A stretch of DNA of 62,751 bases from Deltaproteobacteria bacterium UBA5756 (GTDB taxonomy: Bacteria; Desulfobacterota; Syntrophorhabdia; Syntrophorhabdales; Syntrophorhabdaceae). The position numbers and the translations under genes are program-made. The notes beneath the pieces were generated by a model, which was not told the DNA's origin, did not search any database, and was given only the letters and a program-made list of their open reading frames with translations. Position 1 is the stretch's first letter. Every line of letters begins with the position of its first letter. The stretch is from assembly GCA_002418985.1 (NCBI GenBank), contig DIFE01000166.1:1-62751 (forward strand). Reading direction: 5' to 3'. Below are positions 1-7,868 of the stretch, piece after piece.

Positions 1-66
1 TTTTATAAGGAACGCATTTTGGGAAACTGATTATCCTGGACAGCAGTGACCTATTGCCTGCTCTCT

Positions 67-486
67 TTATTCCCCCATCATCTGGATGACCACCAGCCGT
101 TTTCGGGGGCGGTTGTCGAATTCGGCCAGGACCACCTGCTGCCAGGTTCCGAGGAGCAGCGTGCCCGATTCGAAGGGGATGGTCAGGGATTGCCCTGTAA
201 GGGTGGCCCTCAGGTGGCTGAAGCCGTTTGCGTCACCCCAGGTCTCGTCATGATGGTAACCGCGGTCCGAGGGGACTATCCTTTCGTAGAACTCTCCTAC
301 ATCCGCGATAAGGCCCGGTTCGTATTCCAACGTGGTGATGCCGGCCGTCGAACCCTGCACGAAGACCGTCATGTTCCCGACGGCCAGGCCGGCTTCGGAG
401 AGGACGCGGACGAGTTCGGTCGTAATGTCGATAAGATCACCACTGCCTTTGGTGGAAAATTCCCGATGTTCGTTGATAATCTTCAT
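67..486 (-). CDS. YjbQ / UPF0047 family protein
   Basis: 139-aa protein of the YjbQ (UPF0047) family. These are small trimeric proteins; some members show thiamine phosphate synthase side activity, but the physiological role is unsettled. The family signature is visible: an acidic stretch around GSGDLIDIT, FVQGSTAGITTLEYEPG, the metal-ligand-type histidines in YHHDETWGDANGFSHLRA, and the C-terminal GTWQQVVLAEFDNRPR block. I place the start at the internal ATG (MKIINEH) because a GGGAAGGGAAAG ribosome site precedes it. The upstream in-frame ATG lies in a heptad repeat and would add only MIGKGKN. It follows the nitroreductase gene on the same strand with the repeat between them, so the two may be co-transcribed. 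Family assignment is confident; function is not. Confidence 0.85.
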   Translation of the reverse strand: MKIINEHREFSTKGSGDLIDITTELVRVLSEAGLAVGNMTVFVQGSTAGITTLEYEPGLIADVGEFYERIVPSDRGYHHDETWGDANGFSHLRATLTGQSLTIPFESGTLLLGTWQQVVLAEFDNRPRKRLVVIQMMGE

Positions 487-499
487 ATTCTTTCCCTTC

Positions 500-520
500 C
501 CTATCACCCATTACCTATTT
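500..520. repeat. heptad repeat, locus A
   Basis: Three tandem 7-mers: CCTATCA, CCCATTA, CCTATTT. The TAG stop codon of the nitroreductase gene (515-517, minus strand) lies inside the third unit. The same CCYATHA heptads recur near 31.2 kb and 39.6 kb. Confidence 0.7.
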
Positions 521-1015
521 TTTAATCAGAAAGTCCTCGAGCGGTCTTCGCTGCCCTTCTTCGCGCGGTCCAGTCGGGTACCCCATGACTATGACGGCCA
601 CGATCTCCAGTTCCTTGCCGAGTTCCAGCCAGCGGGCAACCTCTGCCTTCCTGTTTATGATCTCGCCGAGCCAGCACGTGCCGAGCCCCAGCGAACAGGC
701 GGCCAGGAGGATATTTTGTATCGCCGCACCAATTGCCATGATGTCCTTGTCGCGGTTGTAACTTGTGGCAAGATCGAGGCAGACCACGATCGATACCGGA
801 GCGCCAAGAACGACTTCCGAGTATCTCGTGAACCGGGCCAGACCTTCCCTTGTTTCCCTGTCCGTTACGACGAGAAATCTCCAGGGCTGGTTATTGAGCC
901 CCGAAGGAGCCCATCGTGCGGCTTCAAGGGTTTTCGTAACGGTATCGCTGTCAGGCACCTTTTCGCTGAACGTCCTGACCGATCTCCGCAAGAGTATCGT
1001 CTCTATAGTCTTCAA
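515..1015 (-). CDS. nitroreductase family protein
   Basis: 166-aa FMN-dependent nitroreductase-fold protein, short for the family. Visible features are the N-terminal RRSVRTF phosphate/FMN-contact motif, APSGLNNQPWRF (FMN-site loop), the central MAIGAAIQNILLAACSLGLGTCW helix region described here only by its ends, and a C-terminal GYPTGPRE. Such enzymes reduce nitro groups, quinones or flavins with NAD(P)H; the substrate cannot be read from sequence. I start it at TTG (residues LKTIETILL) because GGGAGGTGAATACC sits directly upstream with normal spacing. The earlier in-frame ATG lies upstream of that ribosome site. It precedes the YjbQ-like gene on the same strand, and its stop codon falls inside heptad repeat locus A. 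Confidence 0.85.
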   Translation of the reverse strand: MKTIETILLRRSVRTFSEKVPDSDTVTKTLEAARWAPSGLNNQPWRFLVVTDRETREGLARFTRYSEVVLGAPVSIVVCLDLATSYNRDKDIMAIGAAIQNILLAACSLGLGTCWLGEIINRKAEVARWLELGKELEIVAVIVMGYPTGPREEGQRRPLEDFLIKK

Positions 1016-1160
1016 GGTATTCACCTCCCATGAAGATGATAACACGGTCGACTTCCCGGCCGCTGCAATATTTCAAAGCAGCGCGGACGGCGGGGCTTTA
1101 AAAGGAGTTAGGAAGCGGCGGCGGAGTAACAAAAGGCGGTGAAGCGGGCAAGGTGTCCTT

Positions 1161-1192
1161 AAACGAAAAGGGGTGAGTTGTGAGCCCACCCC
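1161..1192 (-). terminator. Rho-independent terminator
   Basis: On the minus strand a GGGGTG/CACCCC stem with an 11-base loop is followed by TTTTCGTTT. It lies 27 bases past the stop of the secreted-protein gene and separates it from the nitroreductase gene. Confidence 0.7.
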
Positions 1193-1218
1193 TGTAATTT
1201 CGGCTATCTCAAGAATGA

Positions 1219-1878
1219 TCAGGGAACCAGAACGACTTCTATCGTACCGGCGTTTGAATTGTCCTGATACTGGCATACAACGCCAGGCTGCATTTCCGTC
1301 CCGCTTTTGCATTCGCTGCTTTTCCCTTTTGAATAGCCGCAGGGAGGATTTCTTCTCTCTACGCACACGTCACATCCTTCGGGAAAAACACCAAAGACCT
1401 GCTGATTGCCTGATTTTCCTTTCGGCGGTCCCAGAACGACTGTCTTTGCACCGGTGGGGGTGACGTTTATCTGAATCTTTTCGTTGAAGCCATCGACGAG
1501 GCTGACATCCATCACGTCATACCATTTCGGGTTGTTGACGGTGACTTCGGCCTTGGTGGAGCCGCATCCCACATTAGCTTTGAAAGCCAATGCCATATTA
1601 AGGTATTTAAAACCAAAATTGGACATTTCCTTGTTGCCGTTCGCGGGTAGGTCGAACACGCAATTGGACTTGCCGTTGCTGGATTTACAGAAGGCCCCGA
1701 GAGTCTGCGCGTTGACTTCGGAATCGGCGCCGAAATTTATGCTCACGGTAACCGCCGTGGCCTGCTGGTTCTTGACCACCACCTTCTTCTGTTTTGCGGC
1801 TGCGTCAGCGTTTCCCGCATTTCCGAACCACACCGCCAGGGCCAGCAGAACTAGAACTACAAGAACCTTCCTTTTCAT
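1219..1878 (-). CDS. Cys-rich secreted protein, unknown function
   Basis: 219-aa protein that I do not recognise. The N-terminus (MKRKVLVVLVLLALAVWFG followed by AADA-type residues) is a clear Sec signal peptide, with cleavage plausible after NADAAA. The mature part has an N-terminal KKVVVKNQQATAVTVSINFG strand region and about eleven cysteines: FCKSSNGKSNCVF in the middle, one in VGCGSTK, a cluster CDVCVERRNPPCGY and SECKSG, and VVCQY near the end. This pattern suggests an extracytoplasmic beta-rich domain held by disulfides. The start at MKRK is supported by AAGGAGAAATC just upstream; the longer ORF start would put charged sequence before the signal peptide. It is monocistronic, with its own promoter and terminator. 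Confidence 0.75.
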   Translation of the reverse strand: MKRKVLVVLVLLALAVWFGNAGNADAAAKQKKVVVKNQQATAVTVSINFGADSEVNAQTLGAFCKSSNGKSNCVFDLPANGNKEMSNFGFKYLNMALAFKANVGCGSTKAEVTVNNPKWYDVMDVSLVDGFNEKIQINVTPTGAKTVVLGPPKGKSGNQQVFGVFPEGCDVCVERRNPPCGYSKGKSSECKSGTEMQPGVVCQYQDNSNAGTIEVVLVP

Positions 1879-1906
1879 GATTTCTCCTTGTATTATATTT
1901 GCCGGT

Positions 1907-1935
1907 AATGTACCAGAATCGGATAGTTTGCACAA
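1907..1935 (-). promoter_or_regulatory. sigma70-type promoter for secreted-protein gene
   Basis: Minus-strand TTGTGC, 17-base spacer, TACATT, about 30 bases upstream of the ATG at 1878. Inferred by eye. Confidence 0.5.
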
Positions 1936-1991
1936 CAATTAGTGACAAATGTTTTACAGGAGAGAATATTCCCGGCGGAGGCGGTACAAAT

Positions 1992-2027
1992 GCGGCCGGA
2001 TTCGGGTTTTCTCTCGAATCCGGCCGC
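1992..2027. terminator. perfect 13-bp hairpin, probable rpoD terminator
   Basis: Arms GCGGCCGGATTCG and CGAATCCGGCCGC match perfectly around a 10-base loop. On the minus strand (downstream of rpoD) it is followed by ATTTGTA, a weak U-tract; on the plus strand by GATTATTTTAAGG. The most likely role is ending rpoD transcription about 125 bases after its stop codon. The stretch 2028-2151 between hairpin and rpoD holds nothing else I can name. Confidence 0.6.
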
Positions 2028-2151
2028 GATTATTTTAAGGTTTCTCTCTTACGCTTTCTTCATTGTCTCCGGCGAACCCGAAGGGCGAAGCAGACCCCGT
2101 GTGTTGCGGGAGTCTTTCGTCTTTAGCGGAGAGCGGAACTGCAGCGTTGTT

Positions 2152-3666
2152 CTATTCCTGAAAGCTCTCCAGCCTCTTTCGCCGTGAGGGGTGTTTCAGC
2201 TTCCTCAAGGCCTTGGCCTCAATCTGACGGATACGCTCACGGGTAAGCCCAAAGGCATCACCGACTTCCTCCAGGGTAAAATCCGTCTTTTCCCCGATGC
2301 CGAGCCTCATCCTGACGATCTTCTCTTCCCTGGGAGTAAGTGTCGACAGGACCTTGTCTATTTCTTCCTTGAGAGAGATGCCTATCAATTCCACCAGGGG
2401 CGAAGAGGCCTTTGGGTCTGCGATGAAGTCGCCAAGTTTGGATTCATCATCTCCGACCGGAGTTTCGATTGATACGGGCCCGTTGGAAACAGCCATGATC
2501 TTCCTGACTTTTTGCACGGGAAGTCCGGCTTTAAGAGAGATTTCTTCGAGGCCGGGCTTTTCCCCTAATTCCTGGAAGAGGGCTACGGTAGCCTTGTTGA
2601 TCTTGTTCTGGGTTTCAAGCACGTGTACCGGTACCCTGATAGTTCGCGCGCAATCCGCAATCGCCCGTGTTATGGACTGCCTGATCCACCACGTCGAATA
2701 TGTCGAGAATTTATAACCTTTCTGATAGTCGTATTTTTCCGCGGCCTTCATGAGTCCCATGTTGCCTTCCTGGATCAGGTCAAGGAATGACAACCCCCGA
2801 TTGAGATATTTCTTGGCAATGGTAATCACGAGTCTTAAGTTTGCTTGAACGAGCCTGTTCCTGACGGTTTTCAGTCCATTCTCGATTTCACCCAGTTCCA
2901 TCAGTTTCTGTCGTACGATACGCGCCTCGTCATTATTCATGACCTTCATCTGATTCGCGATCCTTCTGATGATCTCCACAATAATCTTCTTGTTGAGTCT
3001 GAGATTAATGAGGACTTCCTGTCGCTTGTCTTCGATCTTCTGCAGGTCTCCGGAAAGTTCCTTTCTGGTCGATTTGTCTGTTCCCCGCAGTAATTTCTTT
3101 ATCCCTTCCTTTTTTTCGTGAAGGTTTCTTAAGGTGTTGATGGAGGATATGGTCTTCTTTCTATATTTCTCCTCATCTTTTTGCGTGTAGTTCATTTCAT
3201 CAATATTGCTGATGACATCTATTATACTTATGATCTCCTTCTTCAGTTGCTGACTTATTTCCAAGAGTTCGTTCACTGCCTGGGGCAATTCAAACAATAT
3301 GCTCTTTGCCTTTTTTTCGGCTTCTTCAATTTTTTTCGCTATCTCGTATTCTTCATCAGCCGTGAGGAGAGCCACATGTCCTATGTCCTTTAAATAGGCC
3401 CATACTATGTTATCGGTCGTTTCTGACGGTAACTTGTGGGCCTCGCCACCGTCCAGGCTTTCGTCCTTACGCGAGGTGGCATTCTCTCGTATCGTTTCGA
3501 CTATGTCGATATCGGATTCCGAGAGAAAGTCGAATACATCTTCACCATCTTCGGGAGAAGAGGTTTCCCGAGGAAGGTAATCGGTGATTTCGTCCGGCTC
3601 AGGGAAGTTTTTCCCCATGCCCAGGTCAACCAGGTCACTTACTTCTGTAGAATTATTTATCGCCAT
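2152..3666 (-). CDS. rpoD: RNA polymerase primary sigma factor RpoD
   Basis: 504-aa sigma70. It recruits core RNA polymerase to housekeeping promoters. Visible in order: an acidic N-terminus; region 1.2 (AYLKDIGHVALLTADEEYEI); region 2 with NLRLVITIAKKYLNRGL, FLDLIQEGN and KFSTYSTWWIRQ (core binding, -10 melting); region 3 (RVPVHVLETQNKINKA); and region 4 with LTPREEKIVRMRLGIG and the helix-turn-helix TLEEVGDAFGLTRERIRQIE. It is shorter than E. coli RpoD (613 aa) because the long non-conserved insert is reduced. I choose the ATG encoding MAINNST at 3666, behind GGGGTATGGA, because the upstream in-frame ATG at 3702 lies in the loop of a terminator-like hairpin. Transcription appears to start near 3734 from a strong promoter. 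Confidence 0.95.
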   Translation of the reverse strand: MAINNSTEVSDLVDLGMGKNFPEPDEITDYLPRETSSPEDGEDVFDFLSESDIDIVETIRENATSRKDESLDGGEAHKLPSETTDNIVWAYLKDIGHVALLTADEEYEIAKKIEEAEKKAKSILFELPQAVNELLEISQQLKKEIISIIDVISNIDEMNYTQKDEEKYRKKTISSINTLRNLHEKKEGIKKLLRGTDKSTRKELSGDLQKIEDKRQEVLINLRLNKKIIVEIIRRIANQMKVMNNDEARIVRQKLMELGEIENGLKTVRNRLVQANLRLVITIAKKYLNRGLSFLDLIQEGNMGLMKAAEKYDYQKGYKFSTYSTWWIRQSITRAIADCARTIRVPVHVLETQNKINKATVALFQELGEKPGLEEISLKAGLPVQKVRKIMAVSNGPVSIETPVGDDESKLGDFIADPKASSPLVELIGISLKEEIDKVLSTLTPREEKIVRMRLGIGEKTDFTLEEVGDAFGLTRERIRQIEAKALRKLKHPSRRKRLESFQE

Positions 3667-3676
3667 TCCATACCCC

Positions 3677-3711
3677 AAAAATAAAGATGCCCTTTGTAGC
3701 ATAAGGGCATC
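3677..3711 (-). promoter_or_regulatory. terminator-like hairpin in rpoD leader (possible attenuator)
   Basis: On the minus strand AAGGGCATC pairs with GATGCCCTT on paper as a 9-bp stem (arms 3703-3711 and 3686-3694) with an 8-base loop, immediately followed by TTTATTTTT. It lies between the rpoD promoter and the preferred ATG at 3666. It could end the short leader transcript or read-through from tRNA-Pro. Confidence 0.55.
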
Positions 3712-3740
3712 CGCGTTTTATGAATCTATCAAGTGAACCT

Positions 3741-3769
3741 ATTATACAACTAATCGCGCCCCGGGTCAA
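3741..3769 (-). promoter_or_regulatory. strong sigma70 promoter for rpoD
   Basis: Minus-strand TTGACC, exactly 17 bases, then consensus TATAAT. It lies between tRNA-Pro and rpoD, and the predicted start of transcription is about 70 bases before the rpoD ATG. Confidence 0.8.
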
Positions 3770-3815
3770 GCTTGTTCACCGGGGACGTGCCGAAAAGAAG
3801 ATAGACAATAGACAA

Positions 3816-3894
3816 TGGTCGGGATGACTGGATTTGAACCAGCGGCCTCTTGCTCCCGAAGCAAGCGCTCTACACCATGCTGAGCTACATCCCG
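3816..3894 (-). tRNA. tRNA-Pro (anticodon CGG)
   Basis: The minus strand folds as a standard cloverleaf: acceptor CGGGATG/CATCCCG, D stem GCTC/GAGC, anticodon stem CTTGC/GCAAG with loop TTCGGGA (anticodon CGG), T stem GCTGG/CCAGT with loop TTCAAAT, discriminator A and encoded CCA. The length including CCA is 79. A leading C-G pair of this type is usual for bacterial tRNA-Pro. Confidence 0.95.
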
Positions 3895-3988
3895 TAGGCA
3901 TTAAAATAGCAGACTTGCGGGAAAATATCCATTGATTTTTCACGGTTGCCATGATACGACTTCAGACTTTGCCAGGGGGGTGTGGGAT

Positions 3989-5368
3989 ATGGATAAAAGA
4001 CCGGTCAAGGTTACCGATCTAACTCTGAGGGACGGCCACCAGTCTCTGTTTGCCACCAGAATGCGGACTGAAGACATGCTGCCTATTGCCGAGAAGCTGG
4101 ATTCCGTCGGTTTCTATTCCCTGGAAGTCTGGGGCGGGGCCACCTTCGACGTGATGACCCGTTTTCTTGATGAAGACCCATGGGAGAGGGTACGTCTTCT
4201 CAAGGAAAAGATGCCCAATACGAAGCTCCAGATGTTGCTTCGGGGACAGAACCTTGTCGGGTACAGAAATTATGCCGATGACGTTGTGGATGCCTTTGTT
4301 GAAAAATGTTGCGATGTGGGTATCGATATTTTCCGCGTCTTCGATGCTCTTAACGATGAGCGCAACTGCACGGCCGCCTTCAGGGCAATCAAGAACTGCG
4401 GCAGGCATATCCAGGGCGCCATCTCCTATTCGCTGACGGAAGAGAGATTGGGCGGTCCCATATTCAACATCGGCTATTACGTGGACAAGGCAAGGAAGAT
4501 CGAAGACCTGGGGGCTGATTCGCTGTGCATCAAGGATATGGCGGGCATCATTTCGCCCTATGACGCCTACGAGCTGGTCTCGCGTCTCAAAGAGACAATC
4601 TCCATCCCTATCCACCTCCACACGCACTATACGAGCGGAATGGCCTCAATGTCCTGCCTCAAGGCCATCGAAGCGGGAGCCGATGGCATCGATACATGCC
4701 TTGCGCCTTTCGCCTATCGTTCCTCCCACTCGCCTTCAGAGGCTTTTGCCGTCGCATTGAAGGGCACGCCTTACGATCCGGAACTGGACCTCGGCAAGAT
4801 GTCCGAGATAGACGATTACCTTGAAGAGATCATTCCTTCAAAGCTGCGGTCTTTCTCCGACCGCACGCATTACGCGGTCATCGATATCGAGGTTATCATG
4901 CACCAGATACCGGGGGGCATGATCTCGAACCTGGTGAGCCAGCTCAAGCAGGCAAAAGCACTGGACAGGCTCGGGGAGGTTCACGGGGAGATACCGAGGA
5001 CGAGACAGGATATGGGGTTTCCTCCGCTGGTTACGCCTACCAGCCAGATTGTGGCTGTCCAGGCTGTCTTCAATGTTATTGCCGGCAGGTACAAGATGAT
5101 CTCCAATGAAGTGAAAGACTATTTCTACGGCCTCTACGGCAGACCGCCGGCGCCGGTGAACGAGGAGATAAGGTCCAAGGCATTGAAGGGTTATCCCCGG
5201 GGGACGACGCCTATCGATAAGCGGCCCGCCGATATTCTGGAACCGGAGCTTCCCGGGGCGCGGGAGGCCTTGAAAAGCATATCGGAGGATATCGGCGACA
5301 TCCTGATCTACGCCCTCTATCCCATGACGGGTCTTCAATTCCTGAAGAAAAAATATGGCAAGGAATAG
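3989..5368 (+). CDS. carboxyltransferase subunit, PycB/OadA type
   Basis: 459-aa HMGL-like TIM-barrel carboxyltransferase, related to pyruvate carboxylase subunit B and oxaloacetate decarboxylase alpha. It moves a carboxyl group between biotin and pyruvate/oxaloacetate. Visible are TLRDGHQS (metal and substrate loop at the N-terminus), LRGQNLVGYR, FRVFDALND, the carbamylated-lysine-type SLCIKDMAG, and metal-binding HLHTH. The C-terminus ends MTGLQFLKKKYG, with no Ala/Pro linker or biotinyl MKM domain, so a separate biotin carrier must exist elsewhere. The start at MDKRPVK follows AGGGGGGTGTGGGAT; the upstream ATG at 3932 has no ribosome site and adds an atypical extension. It is first in a likely operon with holA (24-base gap). 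Whether it acts in pyruvate carboxylation or oxaloacetate decarboxylation cannot be told here. Confidence 0.85.
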   Translation: MDKRPVKVTDLTLRDGHQSLFATRMRTEDMLPIAEKLDSVGFYSLEVWGGATFDVMTRFLDEDPWERVRLLKEKMPNTKLQMLLRGQNLVGYRNYADDVVDAFVEKCCDVGIDIFRVFDALNDERNCTAAFRAIKNCGRHIQGAISYSLTEERLGGPIFNIGYYVDKARKIEDLGADSLCIKDMAGIISPYDAYELVSRLKETISIPIHLHTHYTSGMASMSCLKAIEAGADGIDTCLAPFAYRSSHSPSEAFAVALKGTPYDPELDLGKMSEIDDYLEEIIPSKLRSFSDRTHYAVIDIEVIMHQIPGGMISNLVSQLKQAKALDRLGEVHGEIPRTRQDMGFPPLVTPTSQIVAVQAVFNVIAGRYKMISNEVKDYFYGLYGRPPAPVNEEIRSKALKGYPRGTTPIDKRPADILEPELPGAREALKSISEDIGDILIYALYPMTGLQFLKKKYGKE

Positions 5369-5392
5369 GGGACTGATGGTATCTTACCTTAC

Positions 5393-6355
5393 ATGAAGAA
5401 GCTGCTCATCGCGATGGGATCGAAGGAAAATATTGTCGAAGACATTCATGTTCTGTCCCGCCGGTATCACGAGCATCCCGGAATTGTCATCGCCCAGGGG
5501 AAGGACTTGAGGCACGTTGTTATCGAAAATGCATCAAATCTCTTTCTTGCCGAAAACCTGGTTATTGCCGTTGTCGATCCGACAGCGGCCGATGCTGAAG
5601 CGCTGAAGCCCCATCTCAACGTATTGAAAGAGAGGGCCGGAGTGATCGTCTATCTCACATCGGAAACGAGCCGGGTGCCGGGAACGCTGGAGGGAGAGAC
5701 CGTGGTTCTCGAAAAGGACAGAGACAAGAGGATCAAGGAGAGGGTGAGGGGCGCACTCAAGCTCAGCGGCAAGAAGATGACGGACAAGGCTTTTGCGTTG
5801 TTGACATCGAGGATCAGGGATGAGTCCATACTCGATCAGGAGGTCCTGAAACTGATCGGATATGCAGGCGAAAGGGTAACGATCGAATCACGGGACATCA
5901 ACGCGGTCGTCACCGAAACGCACGAGGAGACTTTGATGGCTCTTTTTGACGCCTTCTCCCGAATGGACAAGAGGGAGGTTCTCACCATCTTCGAGAGCCT
6001 CCTTATGAACGGCCAGCACATCCTTGCGATACATAGCTACCTTGTAAATCAGATGCGCCTCCTTATCCAGGCGAAGGACCTGGAGCCTTTTGTTGCCGAA
6101 GCACGTGCATACCCCGCCTTTGCCGCCGCATTCAAGCGCTGGAAGGATAAAACAGGTGTGGAGACCTCGGGCAAAAAGCGGTATCTGCCCTTTCAGCATC
6201 CTTATTATGCCTTCAAACTTTCAGGCACATCGCGAAAAATTTCCCGACGGAGCCTTGTCGAGTTTTATGAGTTTCTCAGCCGGCTTGACGTGAAGATCAA
6301 GACGGGGACAAAGCATGACCGCACACTCATGGAGTACGGGCTTCTGAAGGTCTAG
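5393..6355 (+). CDS. holA: DNA polymerase III delta subunit (HolA-like)
   Basis: 320-aa protein with the layout of HolA, the clamp-loader delta subunit that opens the beta clamp. The N-terminal RecA-like part is degenerate with no P-loop (GIVIAQGKDLRHVV, LVIAVVDPT), as expected for delta. A helical middle has DESILDQEVLKLIGYAGE, close to the family pattern in which a lid helix follows an LxxElxKL motif. The C-terminal helical domain has a motif like LIQAKDLEP and ends in YEFLSRLDVKIKTG, like the delta family ending LLxADxxlKtG. Sequence in this family is very divergent, so assignment rests on layout and these weak motifs. It lies between pycB and an M50 protease gene with 7 bases to the latter, consistent with one transcript. 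Confidence 0.7.
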   Translation: MKKLLIAMGSKENIVEDIHVLSRRYHEHPGIVIAQGKDLRHVVIENASNLFLAENLVIAVVDPTAADAEALKPHLNVLKERAGVIVYLTSETSRVPGTLEGETVVLEKDRDKRIKERVRGALKLSGKKMTDKAFALLTSRIRDESILDQEVLKLIGYAGERVTIESRDINAVVTETHEETLMALFDAFSRMDKREVLTIFESLLMNGQHILAIHSYLVNQMRLLIQAKDLEPFVAEARAYPAFAAAFKRWKDKTGVETSGKKRYLPFQHPYYAFKLSGTSRKISRRSLVEFYEFLSRLDVKIKTGTKHDRTLMEYGLLKV

Positions 6356-6362
6356 ATTTCCG

Positions 6363-7187
6363 ATGATCTACCTGCACATTCTCCTTTTCCTGATGACAAT
6401 AGCATCGACGATACTTGTCGGCGGTTTTCTTTACAGTCTTGCCATCATGACTATCCTGCTTTCCCACGAACTGGGTCATTATCTCATGAGCAGACGTTAC
6501 GGCATTCCGAGCACGCTGCCTTTTTTCATACCCTTGCCCCTGCCGCCCTTTGGCACCTTCGGGGCCGTGATCAAAATGAAGGGTGTCGTTGTCAACAAGA
6601 AAGCGCTCTTTGATGTAGGCGTAGCCGGTCCGGTGTGCGGCTTTGTGGTTGCCCTGCCTTTTATTGTGGCGGGTATAAGAATGTCCGAGGTGACACCCCT
6701 TTCCGGCCTACCGGCCGGCTCATACATGGAACTGGGAGACCCCCTTCTGTTCAGAATGCTTGAGGCATGGCTTGTCGGCGAGATCCCGAAGGGGTATGAC
6801 CTGGTTTTGCATCCCTTCGCCTATGCCGGTTGGGTCGGGCTTTTCGTGACCTCCCTCAACCTGCTGCCGGTAGGCCAGCTTGACGGTGGTCACGTGGTCT
6901 ACGCCGTGTTTGGTGAAAAGAGCAAGTGGGTCTATCGGAGTGTCATCGCCGGCCTTGGGATCCTGGCGGTATTTATGAACATCGGCTGGTTTACGCTCGT
7001 CATCCTACTGATCATATTCGGCAGGAGCCATCCCCGGCCCTTCGATGACGAAACGGGCCTCGACGGTTCACGAAAAAAACTCGCTATCGTCGCTCTCATA
7101 ATTTTCATCCTTTCCTTCATTCCCGCCCCCTTTCCTGAAATGAACATCATCAACATCCTCAAGGAAGCAGGTTTTTCCTTCCGCTGA
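6363..7187 (+). CDS. site-2 protease family membrane metalloprotease (M50)
   Basis: 274-aa intramembrane zinc metalloprotease. The zinc-binding HELGHYLMSRRYG is at about residue 36 within the first hydrophobic block, and the second motif NLLPVGQLDGGH, with the third zinc ligand Asp, is at about residue 173. About six hydrophobic segments are visible, and there is no PDZ domain, as in the short M50 group. Such proteases cut membrane-spanning anti-sigma factors or other membrane proteins; the substrate is unknown. The gene is last in the pycB-holA-M50 run and is followed 13 bases later by a strong two-way terminator. Confidence 0.85.
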   Translation: MIYLHILLFLMTIASTILVGGFLYSLAIMTILLSHELGHYLMSRRYGIPSTLPFFIPLPLPPFGTFGAVIKMKGVVVNKKALFDVGVAGPVCGFVVALPFIVAGIRMSEVTPLSGLPAGSYMELGDPLLFRMLEAWLVGEIPKGYDLVLHPFAYAGWVGLFVTSLNLLPVGQLDGGHVVYAVFGEKSKWVYRSVIAGLGILAVFMNIGWFTLVILLIIFGRSHPRPFDDETGLDGSRKKLAIVALIIFILSFIPAPFPEMNIINILKEAGFSFR

Positions 7188-7200
7188 CTGTGAAGACAAT

Positions 7201-7237
7201 AAAAAAACGCCGCAGGATAAGCTGCGGCGTTTTTTTA
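7201..7237. terminator. bidirectional Rho-independent terminator
   Basis: ACGCCGCAG and CTGCGGCGT form a 9-bp stem around a 6-base loop, with seven A on one side and seven T on the other. It serves the M50 gene on the plus strand and the translation operon on the minus strand. Confidence 0.95.
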
Positions 7238-7250
7238 TTGTCTTCTAACT

Positions 7251-7868
7251 CTAGAATACCGGTCGTATATTCTTTGCCGGTTTCAGTTCCAGGCTTGTCA
7301 TTACTTCGGATTGGTCGATTGCCTCGGCGAGGCTCAGTTTGCCGTCAAGATAGCTCTGGGCGGCACTCTTGGGAAAGAAGATGTATACGTATTCGATATG
7401 ACCGCCGTAGGTATCACATTGGGAATGGTCTCTGACAGCCCAGTAAACACCGAATGCGAGGCCTTCGATATCATCCGCATCGAGATCGCGGCTCTTGATC
7501 GTCTTTATGTATTTCGGAACGAAGTCACGGATGATTTTTGCCAGACGGTCATCGGGCTTCGTGGCATTGACGTCGAAAGACGCTTCTTTCGGCCTTACGT
7601 AGGCCATGACGTAGTGGAGTTTTTCCTTGTTCGTGTCTTCAAGCGTTGTAATGCCGATACCGTCCTGGTAAATTCCCACGTTGTAGGAGTTGTACCTGGC
7701 ATAGATGTCTTTAAAGAGCCCGGCATTCTTTTCAAAGAGAGCCTGAACGTGCTGATCGTTGTAATTCTTCTTGACGCTGTCGTTTTCGTCTCTGGCGACA
7801 TAGGTCGGGCCGGGTGTACAGGCACAGACGGCTAAGGCCAACAATGTAATAATAAGGATGTTTCTCAT
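7251..7868 (-). CDS. putative lipoprotein, unknown function
   Basis: 205-aa protein with a lipoprotein signal: MRNILIITLLALAVCACTPG has a hydrophobic core and a lipobox ending in Cys, with the modified residue probably the second Cys. The mature part has no domain that I recognise. It is rich in Asp, Lys and Tyr, with motifs such as DADDIEGLAFGVYWAVRDH and SLAEAIDQSEV. It looks like a conserved periplasmic-facing protein. The start overlaps the stop of the MerR-like gene by four bases (ATGA), so it is the last gene of the thrS-pheT-ihfA operon. The shared terminator follows 14 bases after its stop. Confidence 0.7.
   Translation of the reverse strand: MRNILIITLLALAVCACTPGPTYVARDENDSVKKNYNDQHVQALFEKNAGLFKDIYARYNSYNVGIYQDGIGITTLEDTNKEKLHYVMAYVRPKEASFDVNATKPDDRLAKIIRDFVPKYIKTIKSRDLDADDIEGLAFGVYWAVRDHSQCDTYGGHIEYVYIFFPKSAAQSYLDGKLSLAEAIDQSEVMTSLELKPAKNIRPVF

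Noticed and set aside
1073..1366. 97-codon minus-strand open frame overlapping the secreted-protein gene end
   Set aside because: Contains the terminator hairpin, very Arg-rich, no ribosome site or domain.
5393..6355. HolA-like gene as an unknown protein
   Set aside because: No single motif is decisive, but length, degenerate RecA-like N-domain, helical C-domain and ending all fit delta; kept as HolA at moderate confidence.
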